In this document: piece after piece, positions 47,801-59,509 of the stretch
Position numbering within the stretch: the stretch's first letter is position 1
Layout: each line of letters opens with the position of its first letter
NCBI GenBank assembly: GCA_033439255.1
Contig: CM065878.1
Location: forward strand, 4,340,001 to 4,404,000
From: Hericium rajendrae
Taxonomy: Eukaryota > Basidiomycota > Agaricomycetes > Russulales > Hericiaceae
Direction of reading: 5' to 3'
DNA length: 64,000 nucleotides
Notes under the pieces: generated by a model
Databases searched by the model: none
The model's input: the letters and a program-made list of their open reading frames with translations, nothing else
Told to the model about the DNA's origin: nothing
Translations under genes and position numbers: made by a program

Positions 47801-48344
47801 CATGCAGCCTTTTGAATCCACACCTTGCTTGTAGACTTCATACACTTCACTGAGGTACATCAGAAAAATGTGTAAGTGGTACATAGCTCTATAAAGTCTA
47901 TATAGATTTCATAGTTCCATAGCACTGCCCTTTTCTCTATAGCCAGCATAGCTTAAGAGGAATGCTATGTAGTGCTATGGAGCTGAAGAGTGATGCTATG
48001 GAGTACTATGATAGCTATGATAGCTAACTATGCAGCTATGATAGTATGACTAGCTATGAAAGCTATAAGTGTCTATCAAAGCTATAAAGCTTATATATCT
48101 TACATATTTTATATTCAATATGTGTCTTACATATCTTATATTCAGTATGTAGACCTGATATATATATATATTGAAATCATAAAGTCTATTAGAACTATAA
48201 ATCTTTTTACAATCATATCAGAATTAGTGACATATAATCACACAGATATAAACTATTTCAATGCATCAAGATTATACTAATATTATAAACACTACTACTA
48301 ACTAAAGAGCAAAACAAATATATTTTTATTTAAAAAAAAGTAAG

Positions 48345-48480
48345 ATAAGATAAGATAAGTAAGTAAGATAAGATGAATGAGTAAGATAAGATAAGATGAG
48401 TGAGTAAGATAAGATAAAGAAAAGAATATAAGAAACTATATAAGTAAGAAAAGATAAGAAATCATTAGTCTGAAAAGATA
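48345..48480. repeat. AAGAT-type simple repeat
   Basis: Runs of AAGATAAGATAAGATAAG with GTAAG and GAGTG interruptions. Confidence 0.8.
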
Positions 48481-48619
48481 AAGATAACACATAAAAACTT
48501 ACCAAAGTAACAAAAAGCGAAATCTAGAAGACAAACTTAAAGACATCAGTATTAGTATGAGCAATAAGAGACTAACAATAAAAGATTACCTTAAAGACAG
48601 CAACAACAAGCAAGAAATG

Positions 48620-48775
48620 ATGCTCAACGAGTAAGAGACAACGATGAGCGAGTAAGAGACAACGACGAGCGAGTAAGAGACAATGACGAGCAAGTAAGAG
48701 ACAACGACGAGCGAGTAAGAAACGACGACGAGTGAGCAAAGGACGTCGACGAGTGAGCAAAGGACGTCGACGAAG
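48620..48775. repeat. 21-bp minisatellite
   Basis: About six units of the GAGTAAGAGACAACGACGAG type, passing into a GACGTCGACGAGTGAGCAAA variant. On the minus strand the 21-bp period gives a 7-residue leucine/arginine repeat; a chance ORF. Confidence 0.75.
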
Positions 48776-49276
48776 GCATCGATGTGGCAGGAGACAGTGG
48801 GGGTTAGGAGCAAGAGGTAACGCGCGTCACGCGAGCCTTATATACAAAGCTCGGGCGGAGCCGGGATTTGATGCTTGCCAAGCATCACGTCAGAGACTGG
48901 CGCCAGACTTAACTAAGTAGATTTTGCTATGCAAGGATGCAATGTATAGTAAATGGCTCGAAGTCTGACTAGTTTTGATTGTATGTACAATAGATAGTTG
49001 TTCCCTTTTTATTTGAATTTATATGATTTTATTAGCTGAGTGAAGGCTCGAAATCTAAAGCTTCGACTCGTTCGGTGGCTGAAGCACCGAACCGCGCATC
49101 GAAGTTCGTCTCGACTGTCTTCCTCAACCACCCTGGCCACTCCTCCAGTCACCCTCTTTCCTTCATCCCTCCCCTCTGTCTCCCTTCAAAACGAAAGCCG
49201 CGGGGGATAAGTAGCATGTAGAGGGGTTCAAGGTAAGTAAGAAATTTACCTTCTTTTGTTTGTTTTTGCTAATGCA

Positions 49277-49306
49277 GAGAGTATCGCTCATTCGAGCGAT
49301 ACTCTC
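49277..49306. repeat. GAGAGTAT hairpin 3
   Basis: 13-bp perfect stem GAGAGTATCGCTC / GAGCGATACTCTC with an ATTC loop, at the AT-rich to GC-rich border inside the 2.9-kb element. Confidence 0.8.
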
Positions 49307-50400
49307 GACATCTTCCCCTTCACGTGCCCCTCCATTCCTCTCGCCTCCCGCTGCCATCTCCACATCATCGACTCACCCTCCGACATCGCCGCTACCACCG
49401 CAGAGGCTGACGCGCTGTCTCCAACGACCACGACCGCATGCGCTGGTGCGTGCACACCACTGGACAACGCGTACGCGGGCCCGCTGCCTTGCGCATGGGC
49501 TTCGCCCCTCTCGCACGACCTCGCCGTCCCACGTCCCGAATTGCTGCCTGGCGCATGGGCCAGCCACCTTGTGCGCGGCCTCCCCGTCTCGTGCAGGGGC
49601 TGACGCATTGCATGCGACCCCGCCGTGGTCCGTGCGCATGGCCAGCGGGACAGGCAAGCACGCACACACATCATCCACAGCCGTGCGCAATCATGTCGCA
49701 GCCGACGCCTCACACGCGGGCTCCGCACGTCGTACTCCGCGTCGCCGTCCAGCATGCAGCTAGTGCGCCTCATGCGCAGGCTTACCGCACCGTGCAAGGA
49801 CCCGTGGCAGCGTGTCGACGTCGCCAGCTCGCGTCACACTCCGGCGTGCAAGGCTGCTGCATTGCGCACGGCCTCCGCGCCACATCCCAGCTCCTCTATC
49901 TCGCACACGGGCCCGGCATCTCAACCACTTACGCACAGGTCCCGGGCCTTGCACATGCCCGCCACGTCTCGCTCATGCCCCTCAACACACCATGCACGCA
50001 CTCAGCACCGGCGCCATCTTGCATACACCGTCCGCACCTCGTGCACGCCCGCTGCGGCCCTTGCACGTCCCTCGCGCCTCACGCATGGGCCCGTCGCCTG
50101 CCGCCCTTATGCACATTTCCCGCGCCTCGCGTATGTGCCTGTGGCAGCGCGGCACCCCCACGCATGGGCATCCGCATCTCACGCACATACCCTACGGCCC
50201 CGCGTGAGCCTGCGACAGTCCGGCACGTCGCGCACAGGCCCCGGGCCTCCACGTTTCCCGTGCGCAGTCCGCGCTCTTGCGCACGGGCCCCGAGCTTCGC
50301 ACGTGGCCGACACGTCTCACACGCAGCGTCACGCACACCAGCTGCGCCTTTGTGTGGTGCATGCTTTGTCGCACCCCGCGGGCGCACGTGTCACGTAGTA
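49307..50400. repeat. GC-rich degenerate tract
   Basis: About 1.1 kb of very GC-rich sequence with recurring GCGCATGGGC and CACGCAC motifs; a strong compositional jump from its AT-rich neighbours. Its first bases resemble the start of the right arm at 32295. Open in several frames; no credible protein. Confidence 0.6.
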
Positions 50401-53084
50401 TACTTGTTTGTAGTAGTAATTAAATATAATCAAATTTGACCTGTTTCGAGTATATTTTGCTCGAAATCATAGACTCTACACTGACTACAGATATTATAGC
50501 AGCCTGAGGGTCCATAGTAACCTTTAGAAGCTCTGTATGGAACATAGTCTCTATAGGATACATAGAGGTAGACAGAGGATACATAAGTTACATAGTAGGC
50601 ATAGTAGTGTCCTGTTACTATGTAATACTATATACCCATCACCTATGACTATGATAGCTATGATAGCTACCATAGTCCTGTATAGATGTGTGGCCCAACT
50701 ACATAGTAGCCATAGCACTATGAAACCAGACATAGCATTGGCTGGCAGCTATGTAGATTTCACATTTTTGAGATGTATGATGAGATATAGTGATAATGGG
50801 CATATATGATTGGGGCTGTAAGTTAGTGTTGGCAGATGGCATATAGTAGTATGTAGTTAGTTAGGGATCATGACATATAGAGTTGAACTTTGCAGTACAA
50901 TATGTTAACCAAAATAAAGTTTGGATAGTAGGTTACCCGCAGGTCACTCGCAGGTCAATGGGTTTGAGCACAACCTTGATCTGGATTTGTACAGGTCTCA
51001 GCCACCAGGTGATTCAGATCTATGAGTTAGATACCTGCAGGTCAATTTTGTGGGTATACCCATGTTGACCTACAGGTGGCTCTGACTCATGTCGAACCCT
51101 AAAGCATATAAAAAAACACTATTTAATCTAATCTAATCATGAGTAGTTCAGCTCCTACCTCTGATAACTCTACACATTTTCTGCTATGTTATATATCTTA
51201 GCACCTTATTTTATATATAATCTTGTATGTTATACAGTACACACTTGTCATATCTTATTATACTCAGCCCGATACATGATATACACTATTATATATGCTT
51301 ATACTATAGATACTTGTAATATCTACAATTATAGTAGTAGTCTAGTTGTATGTCTAATCAAACAAGATTCAAGATTGAATATATGATCAATGTCAAACAT
51401 TGTGTTATTGAACAAAGCTAATGGCCAATCACGTGATCAATAGCAGACCTTGTTCGGCCGCACAAGGTCTGGTGGCTGTGCTTAGCTTATGTCAGCAGTA
51501 GTTGATGTTGCGCTCTCTGCTCTCTCTTCTTTTCTTCAGATAGCTTTGAAGTCAGTGTGATACTACCAGTAGTGCACACTGACTACAAGGCTTGGACACG
51601 CCCAGTCCCCATCTGCAGCGAGTTGCGGCTGAGGTGTCCAATGATGGTGTGGGGCCATCACCAACTTTCTGGAATCTTCTGATGATGTGGCATAGAGATC
51701 AGGCCATAGCTCTCTCAATACCACATCAATTAGAATGAGTTAAAGCTTATTAGAATCAGATTTACAATAGCTCTAGAATAGTGCCATAAACAACAAAATA
51801 GCATGACAAAATGCTGACCTATTGGACTATATGTCTGTGATGATGTGGCAGACTGATTGCTTTATAGCTCTGCTGATACTGCATCAATCATGATGTATGA
51901 GGGCTTGTTGAACTCAGATTTACAGTAGCTTTCTAACAATACAGTGTACAACATCATAGCACCATTGGTTGTTGAGATAGGAGACAATATTGTTTTGCTG
52001 ATATGACACATAAATCGAAGAATATCTCTGCTTGCAGTGATCCAATTTTCATATTCTAAATTGGGTTGGAAAGATGTAATCCAAGCTATTTGAACACAAT
52101 TTACCGTTTGTTGATTGATTGCTTGGTTGCAGAGCTATAAAGCAATCACTGTATACAGTGTATTGGCTCTCCAGGCGACTTATGCTTATGTAAGCAGGCG
52201 CTAAGACCTTGTTCGGCCGCACAAGGTCTTGTAAGATCACATGACCGAGTCTCAGGACCCACTGCTACCGATAAATTGCATTTTTTGCTCATTTTATCAA
52301 TAAACAGTATGTACATTTGTTTGCTGTGTATCATTTTAGTGGCTGTATCTTTCTGTAAGTAGTAAATTGTATTGGAGACCGGCTTTCTGGTATATTCAGA
52401 TGCATTTGAGAACAGGTGAATCGGTTGAGTACTGATTAAGTTAGCTGGAGTTCAAGCATTTTAGGGGGAAAATGCAGAAACAATTTGCATTCTGCGAGTT
52501 TTGCACCGATCCTGACGCCTAAGGTACCGTCAGAAAGCTATCAATAAGTAGATTCTGATGCATTTTAGAACAAGTAAATCAGTTGAGAATTGGCCTAGTT
52601 AGCTAGGGTTCAAGCATTTTAGAACAGGAAAAAAAGAAACACTTTGCATTCTGCGAGTTCTTAACCGATTTGGACACATAAAGTATGGTAGCAAAGCTAT
52701 AAGTGAGTAGATTTAGATGCATTTGAGAATGAGTAAATCGGTGGAGAATGAACTGAGTTAGCTCAAATTCAAGTGTTATAGAGGAGAAATGTAGAAATTC
52801 ATTGCACTCTGTGACTTCTGCACAGATCAGGATGCAAAAAATACTGTCAGAAAGCAATAAATGAGCAGATTCAGATGCATTTGAGAACAGGTGAATTGGT
52901 CAAAAATTGATCAAGTTACATTAAATCAAGAAAGTTTGGCCAGAGCTGAAGTTGAACCTGCAAACTCGTTAGATTGAAGATGTGTGATTATATAAGCCAA
53001 CTGCCTAATGGGCATAGTCATCGTTTTGGTGTCGTTTTCACTATGAAAAGGCGGTATAGAGTAAACGATTCTAAGGAATCGTAA

Positions 53085-54256
53085 CTTGAAATTTTCAAAG
53101 TCGTACGGTATGATAAAGCTATATACATCTATCTACACAGAACCACGAAATCTGTGGCTTTTCGACCCCGGCAGGTGGGGTGGCCCGGTACTGGGGGTGG
53201 CCCGCTTCTGGGTCAGCCACAGTACTACTTAGTAAACAAGAAAGGATGTGTCTCGTAGCAGAAAAGACCAAATTTTCCTCTTATTTTTTGATTGAACAGG
53301 ATGATACGGAATATAAATGCAGAATATATATGCTAAAAATGAGGGAACAATGTGCAGAGGCGTATTTAGAAACAGGGAGAATCAGAGCCTCAGAGGAACA
53401 AGGCCAGAAGTGGGCAGTCGAGTTATAGGTGGGCATAGTTTGGACGGAAAAAGAATTAATTAATTCAAAAAGAATTAAATTAATTCGAGGCAGTATGCCT
53501 CGCAAGTTCTACATGGTTTCTCGGTTACACTCAATGTTTGCGTGCTCGGGGATGCTTAGTATACTCACAATGCAGACAATGCATGATTTTCCCCTGAGAA
53601 TTCAGCAAGTTTCAGATGTAAGTAATCAATATTTTTCTGGCCGCCTTCGGCGGCACACTGTCAGTAGCTCGGTGCATTGCACAACCTCTCTGTCAGTCAG
53701 ATTGCAACTGGAAAAAAATGCAAGCATGTCATGTCTATCATCCATGTTGAATCAGTGTGCTCGAAGCTCGATATTTACTGAATGGCTCGCACCCGAGATG
53801 AGCACTTGATGCAACAATGATACATCATTTCTGTGCAAATAGCAGTGTTTGTGTACAGACTGGGAGCAGATAACTCAAGAGTATTATCTTCCTATTATAT
53901 TGATGGCCTTCTGGACACACCAAAGCTGCACAGAACATGGCATTTGCCCGAGAGGCAGAGAACATGTGACAGGCCATATCACTATCGAAGATTTTAAATC
54001 CACACACTTTGCGTAGCTCTGCACGTCTCGAAATTTTTCATACTATCTGCGTTCATATGGGAAACGCGAAACGCTAAGTTACACAGCGTGCGGAGATATG
54101 CTGCGGGCTACAGAACATTTGTTCGCAGCAGCTACAAAGTGCAACAGCAATGACTAAGCATGGCTCCTGCCGAAAAAGGCACCAATTTTCGAAGCCCGTT
54201 ACAATTCGAAGTCCGCTAGAATTCAAACTCAGCTAGAGCTCGCTCAGTGCCCACCT
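53085..54256. other. Repeat-to-gene boundary, no gene recognised
   Basis: Short ORFs only, for example 53180-53428 without a known domain. A GCCGCC-TTC-GGCGGC hairpin lies near 53640. The last few hundred bases are the upstream region of the kinase gene. Confidence 0.4.
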
Positions 54257-56344
54257 ATGGCCCGACCGCGACGCGCCGCGCGAGAGAATCCAACTGTGGA
54301 CTCCCTGGTCGCCGTAAGTACTGCTACAGTATAGATCATGCAATCAAACCCTTCAATCTACTAAGATCTGACTACTCCCGTTCTCTATTCCCCGAGCACT
54401 GCTGATCCCTTTTAGGCTCAAGCATCATCCACTACTTATCACGGCATCATGGACACGGCAAAGGGCTTCACAACAAGTCTTCCCGATGTACACATGGCCA
54501 CCGCCAGAGGCATGACGTTCAACGACGATATCAGAATGGAAACAGCTCGTGGGGGGGCGACGACTGTTCGGCACGGGCAGTTCCAATTATGGGAAAAAGA
54601 ACTCTTGGAGAGTGCAGAAGTGAAACGCAAGGCAACAGTGGCCCAGCTATGTGAGTTTTAAGTGATTCTCCCCATCCGCCCGCTGCAAAGGGTGTGACCT
54701 TGTTATCTCTTATCTCCTGACTTCGCAGCCTACAGACTTCCTGGATTATTACTTCCAGCTATTGGGCTATCTCGGGACCCGCAAGGAGCGTCGGGCCATG
54801 TTCGATGCCGACACGTCGTCACGTCGTCTCTCTACCTCAGAGTATACCAAAGAATTCAAATCGTACTGTGGTCGTGAACGCGTGCTTTTGCGCCGGCGAA
54901 GGACAAAGTTGAAAGTGGATCAATTCCACATCATCGCCCAGGTTGGACAAGGCGGATATGGCGAAGTATATCTAGCACGCAAGCAGGAGACGGGAGAGGT
55001 GTGTGCTTTGAAGAAGATGAAGAAACGGACTTTATTCAAGATGGATGAAGTCAGTTGCTCACGACATTTATCTGATTCGAGCGTTTGAACTGACGGCACT
55101 CAGATCCGGCATGTTTTAGTCGAGAGAGATATCCTCACAGCTACACAGACACCCTGGCTCGTTCGCCTGCTTTATGCATTCCAGGATCCCCAACACGTTT
55201 ATCTAGCTATGGAATATGTACCTGGCGGAGACTTCCGCACGCTCCTGAACAATTCAGGAGTCCTCAAGGAAGAACATGCACGCTTCTATATCAGCGAAAT
55301 GTTCGCCGCTGTCAGGGAATTGCATAAGTTAGGATATCTTCATCGAGACCTAAAACCTGAGGTAATTCTTGACTCGTGCGTCGCAAATGTTTCTGAACTT
55401 CATGTCTTCAGAATTTCCTTGTTGATGGAACGGGGCACGTGAAACTCACGGACTTCGGACTGGCTACAGGTGCCTTAAATCCGAAGCGCATCGAGTCGTT
55501 GAAAATCAAAGTACGGCCCTTGTGCGAACTTGTAGACGTTTCATGTCACTAATGCAATTACTTCAGTTAGATAAAGTCAAAGACAACCAAATCGTCCACC
55601 GGTCAACCATGGAACGTCGCTCCATATATCGTTCCATACGCAACATGGATCCACGTTATGCCGATTCTATCGTTGGATCTCCGGATTATATGGCCCCTGA
55701 GGTTCTACGGGGAAAGCCATATACATACTCTGTCGACTATTGGTCTCTTGGCTGCATCCTTTTCGAGTTTCTGGCTGGATTCCCCCCGTTCAGCGGAAGT
55801 ACCCCTGAAGAAACGTGGACGAACCTTAAGAACTGGACAAAAGTTCTGCGCCGTCCTGAGTACGACAAGCCTGAAGACTTAATCTTCAACTTGAGCGATA
55901 TCGCTTGGGATGCTGTTACACGGTGTGTATCATATCTGGTCGATTGCAGCTTGTTGAATGCTCAATCTGGGTTCCAATCCATGTAGCCTAATCGCCCACG
56001 CCAGCGTTAGATACTCTACTCTAGATCAAGTTCAAGCCCATCCGTTTTTCAAGAAAGTGCAGTGGGACGACCTACGCGGCGCACAAGCTCCCTTTGTTCC
56101 CGCGCTTGATTCGGAAATAGATACTGGCTATTATGATGACTTCACATCCGTCGAAGATATGGCCAAATATGCAGAAGTGAAGGAGAAACAGCGCAACGTA
56201 GATAAAGTCAGAGAGAAGGAGGAACCGTTCGCGCGGGGTGTATGGGTTGGGTTCACTTTTGGCAAGAACGGGCCGGGAGTAAAGGCATTGACTGCGATAG
56301 GTGACGGATACGACGATGGTAGCAATTTTGCAACAATATTTTGA
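54257..56344 (+). CDS. dbf2: DBF2/Sid2-type AGC (NDR family) mitotic exit kinase
   Basis: Seven exons: 54257-54313, 54416-54650, 54736-55049, 55104-55361, 55412-55510, 55567-55922, 55987-56344, joining in frame to 558 residues (yeast Dbf2 has 572). The N-terminal Mob1-binding region has [20 protein letters not shown]. The kinase domain starts near F161: glycine loop G168-G173, Lys190, HRD at 282-284, DFG at 302-304, then the long NDR-type insert before [12 protein letters not shown]. The tail has TGYYDDFTS and the hydrophobic motif VGFTF (Thr530). In yeast, Dbf2 with Mob1 acts at spindle poles and bud neck in mitotic exit and septation, activated by Cdc15 at the activation-loop Ser and the hydrophobic-motif Thr; both sites are present here. 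LDKVKD and IVGSPDYM favour Dbf2/Sid2 over Cbk1/Orb6. The intron 3 donor is GTCAGT. It converges with the UNC93-like gene. Confidence 0.93.
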
Positions 56345-56676
56345 TGGGCACGCACGGTAAATTTCCATTGGCACTACACTTAGTTACACCATACCAAACC
56401 CGTTTCTCGTAGAGTTGTCAAGCCTTGTACATTTCGCTGTTGTGTAATTATACCCCGAAGCTTTCGCGCCGGATGCAATCGAATACTATATATCGCTCGT
56501 GAAGAAAATTTGTACGAGATGCCTGAACGATTTAGATTCCTGTGCCATCATAGAAGATAAGTGTATGGATGTGGTTAGAGTCCCTGACCTTCAGCGGGCT
56601 GGATATGCCCCCGGTCATCCATGCGCATACTGTCCATATGCATCAGCATCAATGCAGAATTCATGTAAGAGGTATC
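56345..56676. other. Convergent intergenic region
   Basis: 332 bp between two facing stop codons; it must hold both 3' ends. The small ORF at 56499 overlaps the end of the minus-strand gene and looks like chance. Confidence 0.5.
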
Positions 56677-58575
56677 TTACATCGTTTCATCCTCCAAATC
56701 AGTGTGATCCTTCACACGTAGATGGACCATAGGAAGGGCAAAAACTAGCCCAGCTGCGAGTAGCACCCACGTTGAAAGAAATATATTCATGTAACTATAG
56801 AGGTGAGACTTAAATTTTCAGTGCCATCATTACAGGAGAGCAAGGAGCTTACGGAAGCTTCACTCCATCGGCGCGCCAGACGCCTGCAGCACCTGCGGAC
56901 TGGATAGATTTGTCTGCCGGCAATGAATTAGCTAAAGCAAGATATGGTGAGAAAACACGTACAAAAGCCAGTGAAGTAGGCCAGCTTCGCGGGATCATTT
57001 GACATAGCTCCCATCATCCAGTAGGTCGTGGTCTGCCACATAGAATCCAGGATGCCGCAGCTTACATACAAGAAGGCACGGCCAATGTACGCCTTGTCGT
57101 AGATGTCTATTTTATGGGCATTGTCAGGAATCGATGCGCGGGTATACTGCCTGAGACCATTCGTTAGCAAAAGTCTATGACATGCAATGTCACTCGCATA
57201 CCTCTGATAGAAGTATGCCCATGTTTGCACGGCAAATACCGTTAATAACAGGATCGCCCAAGCCCCATAGGCACGAACACGGCGTTTGAAATGGCGCCTG
57301 TCGAGAAAAAACCCCATAGCAAGAGACCCTACGATCTGTGCAAGCCAATACAAGACGTTGTTCAAAGAGCGGGCACGGATGTTGAAGAGGGCGCCATTGA
57401 AATCATTAAATTCTAAAGCCGTGTCAGACCTGAATCCCAACCAAACTATACCGCCGACTCACGCCAGGTATAGAACCAATTTGAAGCGAAGAACATCGGG
57501 AACAGCAGTACGATCAGTGGATCAGTCTTCAGCGCGACGTACAATCCGTAGAGTTCGACGCGCCAGGATGGATGGCGAGGTGTCGTTACTTTAGTACCAT
57601 CGGTGCGAATCATTTTCTTCGGATCGGCCATGCACATCGGAATAGCAACACCAATCAACGTCAGGACGAGGAATCCAATCTGTGCGAAGTGAAAAATGAG
57701 TATCAAAAGGAAAATAAATTAATGAGACCTCACATATGTCCCGTTGCCAACTTTCAACATTTCAAGAGCAGAGAATTAGAAAAGCCAGAAGGTCGAAAAA
57801 GGTGACACATGCCGGCATTAGACTGTGAGACTCGCAATCAATGCGTGACGACAAGAAGCAGGTCAAGAGACATACCGTAGAATGGAAGTTTTGGCCCAGG
57901 GACACCGATGCGCCCACCACGCTTCCTAGGTTGAAAATTGTCCAGAAAATGCCGATGAAGACTCCCTTCTGATCTTCTGTCGGATACGCCAACATGAGAG
58001 AGCCTTGAGCTGCCCAGATCAAGCCGGCACATATTCCGTTGATGGCACCGGCGGTAATGACGAATGGACCAAGCTTGGGATGGATGTTAATTGCCCTGTG
58101 ATCTCCATGAGAACTTCAGACAGGGCAAGCAACGAAGATACGGACAAGTAGGAGCCGAGATACAGCGAGTATCCCATGCTTCCGAACAGAAGGGTTAGCC
58201 TTGATCCAAGGATATTGTTGATCGATCTGTTGTTTCGTCCCAAATGAGCATCATCGAACAGAACATCCGCCAGCTTAGGACTACGTACCCAGCGAAGAAA
58301 GCAAACGCAGCGAACAGCGCGTAATGTGCCGAATTGGCATTCGCACTTGTGCTCGCGTCAATCTGACCTCCACCACCGAGACCTGTCAGAGCATTGAAAG
58401 AACCGGGGCACATAAAGCAGACGAAGCCAAGTAGCACAACCTGCGTGTAGGGATTGTAGTACAACCCTTTCAGGCCGGTCGGCCGGTCGAAGACCTCCGC
58501 AGAAAGATCATCGCTGCTGCTGCTGCTTGAACCACCAGCACCGTAACCTTTCTCGGATTTGACAATGTCCGACAT
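56677..58575 (-). CDS. UNC93-like multi-pass membrane protein (fungal DUF895 type)
   Basis: Nine exons on the minus strand: 58575-58289, 58226-58146, 58095-57876, 57750-57734 (17 nt), 57679-57463, 57412-57202, 57150-56963, 56913-56853, 56794-56677; about 466 residues. A short hydrophilic Ser-rich N-terminus is followed by NPYTQVVLLGFVCFMCPGSF and many hydrophobic segments, as in MFS-like UNC93 proteins. Family-typical stretches include GLIWAAQGSLMLAYPTEDQK, SNDPAKLAYFTGFYKSIQSA and a C-terminus near VHLRVKDHTDLEDETM. UNC93 relatives are membrane proteins tied to trafficking or channel regulation; the fungal role is not established. The junction of exons 3 and 4 is one base out of phase with the donors I can see, and the second donor (GTCCGT) is unusual, so those borders are tentative. 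Confidence 0.85.
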
Positions 58576-59509
58576 GCTGCGTTGATTGCCAAATGGCAGA
58601 GGAGGAGGGACCTCACGCAGCTGACGACGGGGAGGGTAAAGATAACAGCAAAAGCGTGTAATCCTTTATGACGGTCTGCAGTGTGCGTCGCTGTTGAAAT
58701 GATCGTGGCCTAGATGCCATCTCCGTAGCCAACCACAGGGTCAGCAGACAAGCCGTCGTATCACGCGAAGTTAGACGAGCGGCAAGCCGTAATAGAGCGC
58801 TCTGCCCACTTGATCTGGAAATCATACCCGTTAGCGAAATCGAGTGCCTTATCAGAACGCACGGAAGATACCACTGCTGCATGCCCAGTTATCCATAGGC
58901 AGCGATTCGACCGACGAGCGAACCATGGAAGGTCATAAATAATGAATCAGCCGACCCTGTAAAGGTGCCGATGCTGAATCGGCGAGTGGTAACCCTCAAA
59001 AGCGAAGCGAGACATCAAACTTCCGTCGCGTTGCCCTCGTGGGGCGCGCGGTTCCAGTGCAGTTCCCGAGCGGTCCGTTCAGGAACACAAGCAGGACTTA
59101 TCAACAGGCGAACAGCTACTATATGTAGCTGCGTGAGTTACTTCAAATCGTTTGGATTCGTAACCTATAACGATAAATATCAGCATTTTTGAAATCATTA
59201 TAAGTTTTGATGTACCTTGCCTTGCCTCATGGTATACGGCATTTCGTACAGGAATAGCCTCGATCGTTGGTATTAGTGAGGCAGAATGTCGATCCTGTAG
59301 GTGGTGCATAGTGGGTCAGACCTTTAGAACTAACGGAAAGAACGGGAGTGCTAAATGTGCATTGGTCATTCCATCATATCGGCATCGTGATTGATAGCAT
59401 GCTCCGATTCTATTCGCTGAAAAATCATGAGAGATTGCAGATTGAAATAAGTACTCGATCATCGAAAATGCAAGACGGGCTGATAGTGAGAATGACAGAA
59501 AAGCGAAAT
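58576..59509. other. Intergenic, no gene recognised
   Basis: Upstream region of the UNC93-like gene and downstream region of the F-box gene; the small ORFs here have no recognisable domain. Confidence 0.45.

Larger units (their letters stand above)
47858..50775. mobile_element. 2.9-kb TA-flanked transposon with GC-rich core
   Basis: Ends CATCAGAAAAATGTG and inverted CATCTCAAAAATGTG, each flanked by TA. R copy 1 keeps the empty site with a single TA at 24661, which proves insertion into R. No transposase is seen. The left third is AT-rich with simple repeats, then a 21-bp minisatellite, a GAGAGTAT hairpin and a GC-rich tract. Probably non-autonomous, mobilised by a TA-targeting (Tc1/mariner-like) transposase; that is inference. 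Confidence 0.75.
46632..51101. mobile_element. Non-autonomous hAT-like element in R copy 2, interrupted
   Basis: Same ends as 23438-24983, with an exact 8-bp duplication AAGCATAT at 46624-46631 and 51102-51109. It is enlarged by the TA-flanked element at 47858-50775. Confidence 0.7.
44836..53084 (+). repeat. Segment R, copy 2 (8.2 kb, with insertion)
   Basis: Direct repeat of 21690-26957. The extra length is the 2.9-kb transposon at 47858-50775. The right end again includes the 158-bp units (52365-52905) and the B-box-like head near 52950. It is not enclosed by the 900-bp inverted repeats seen around copy 1, so R can exist without them. Confidence 0.75.

Noticed and set aside
49288-50439. 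333-codon ORF in the GC-rich core
   Set aside because: Low-complexity, overlapped by other long ORFs in other frames; GC-rich tracts lack stops.
56499-56732. 77-codon ORF with several cysteines after DBF2
   Set aside because: It overlaps the last exon of the minus-strand UNC93-like gene and has no recognisable domain.
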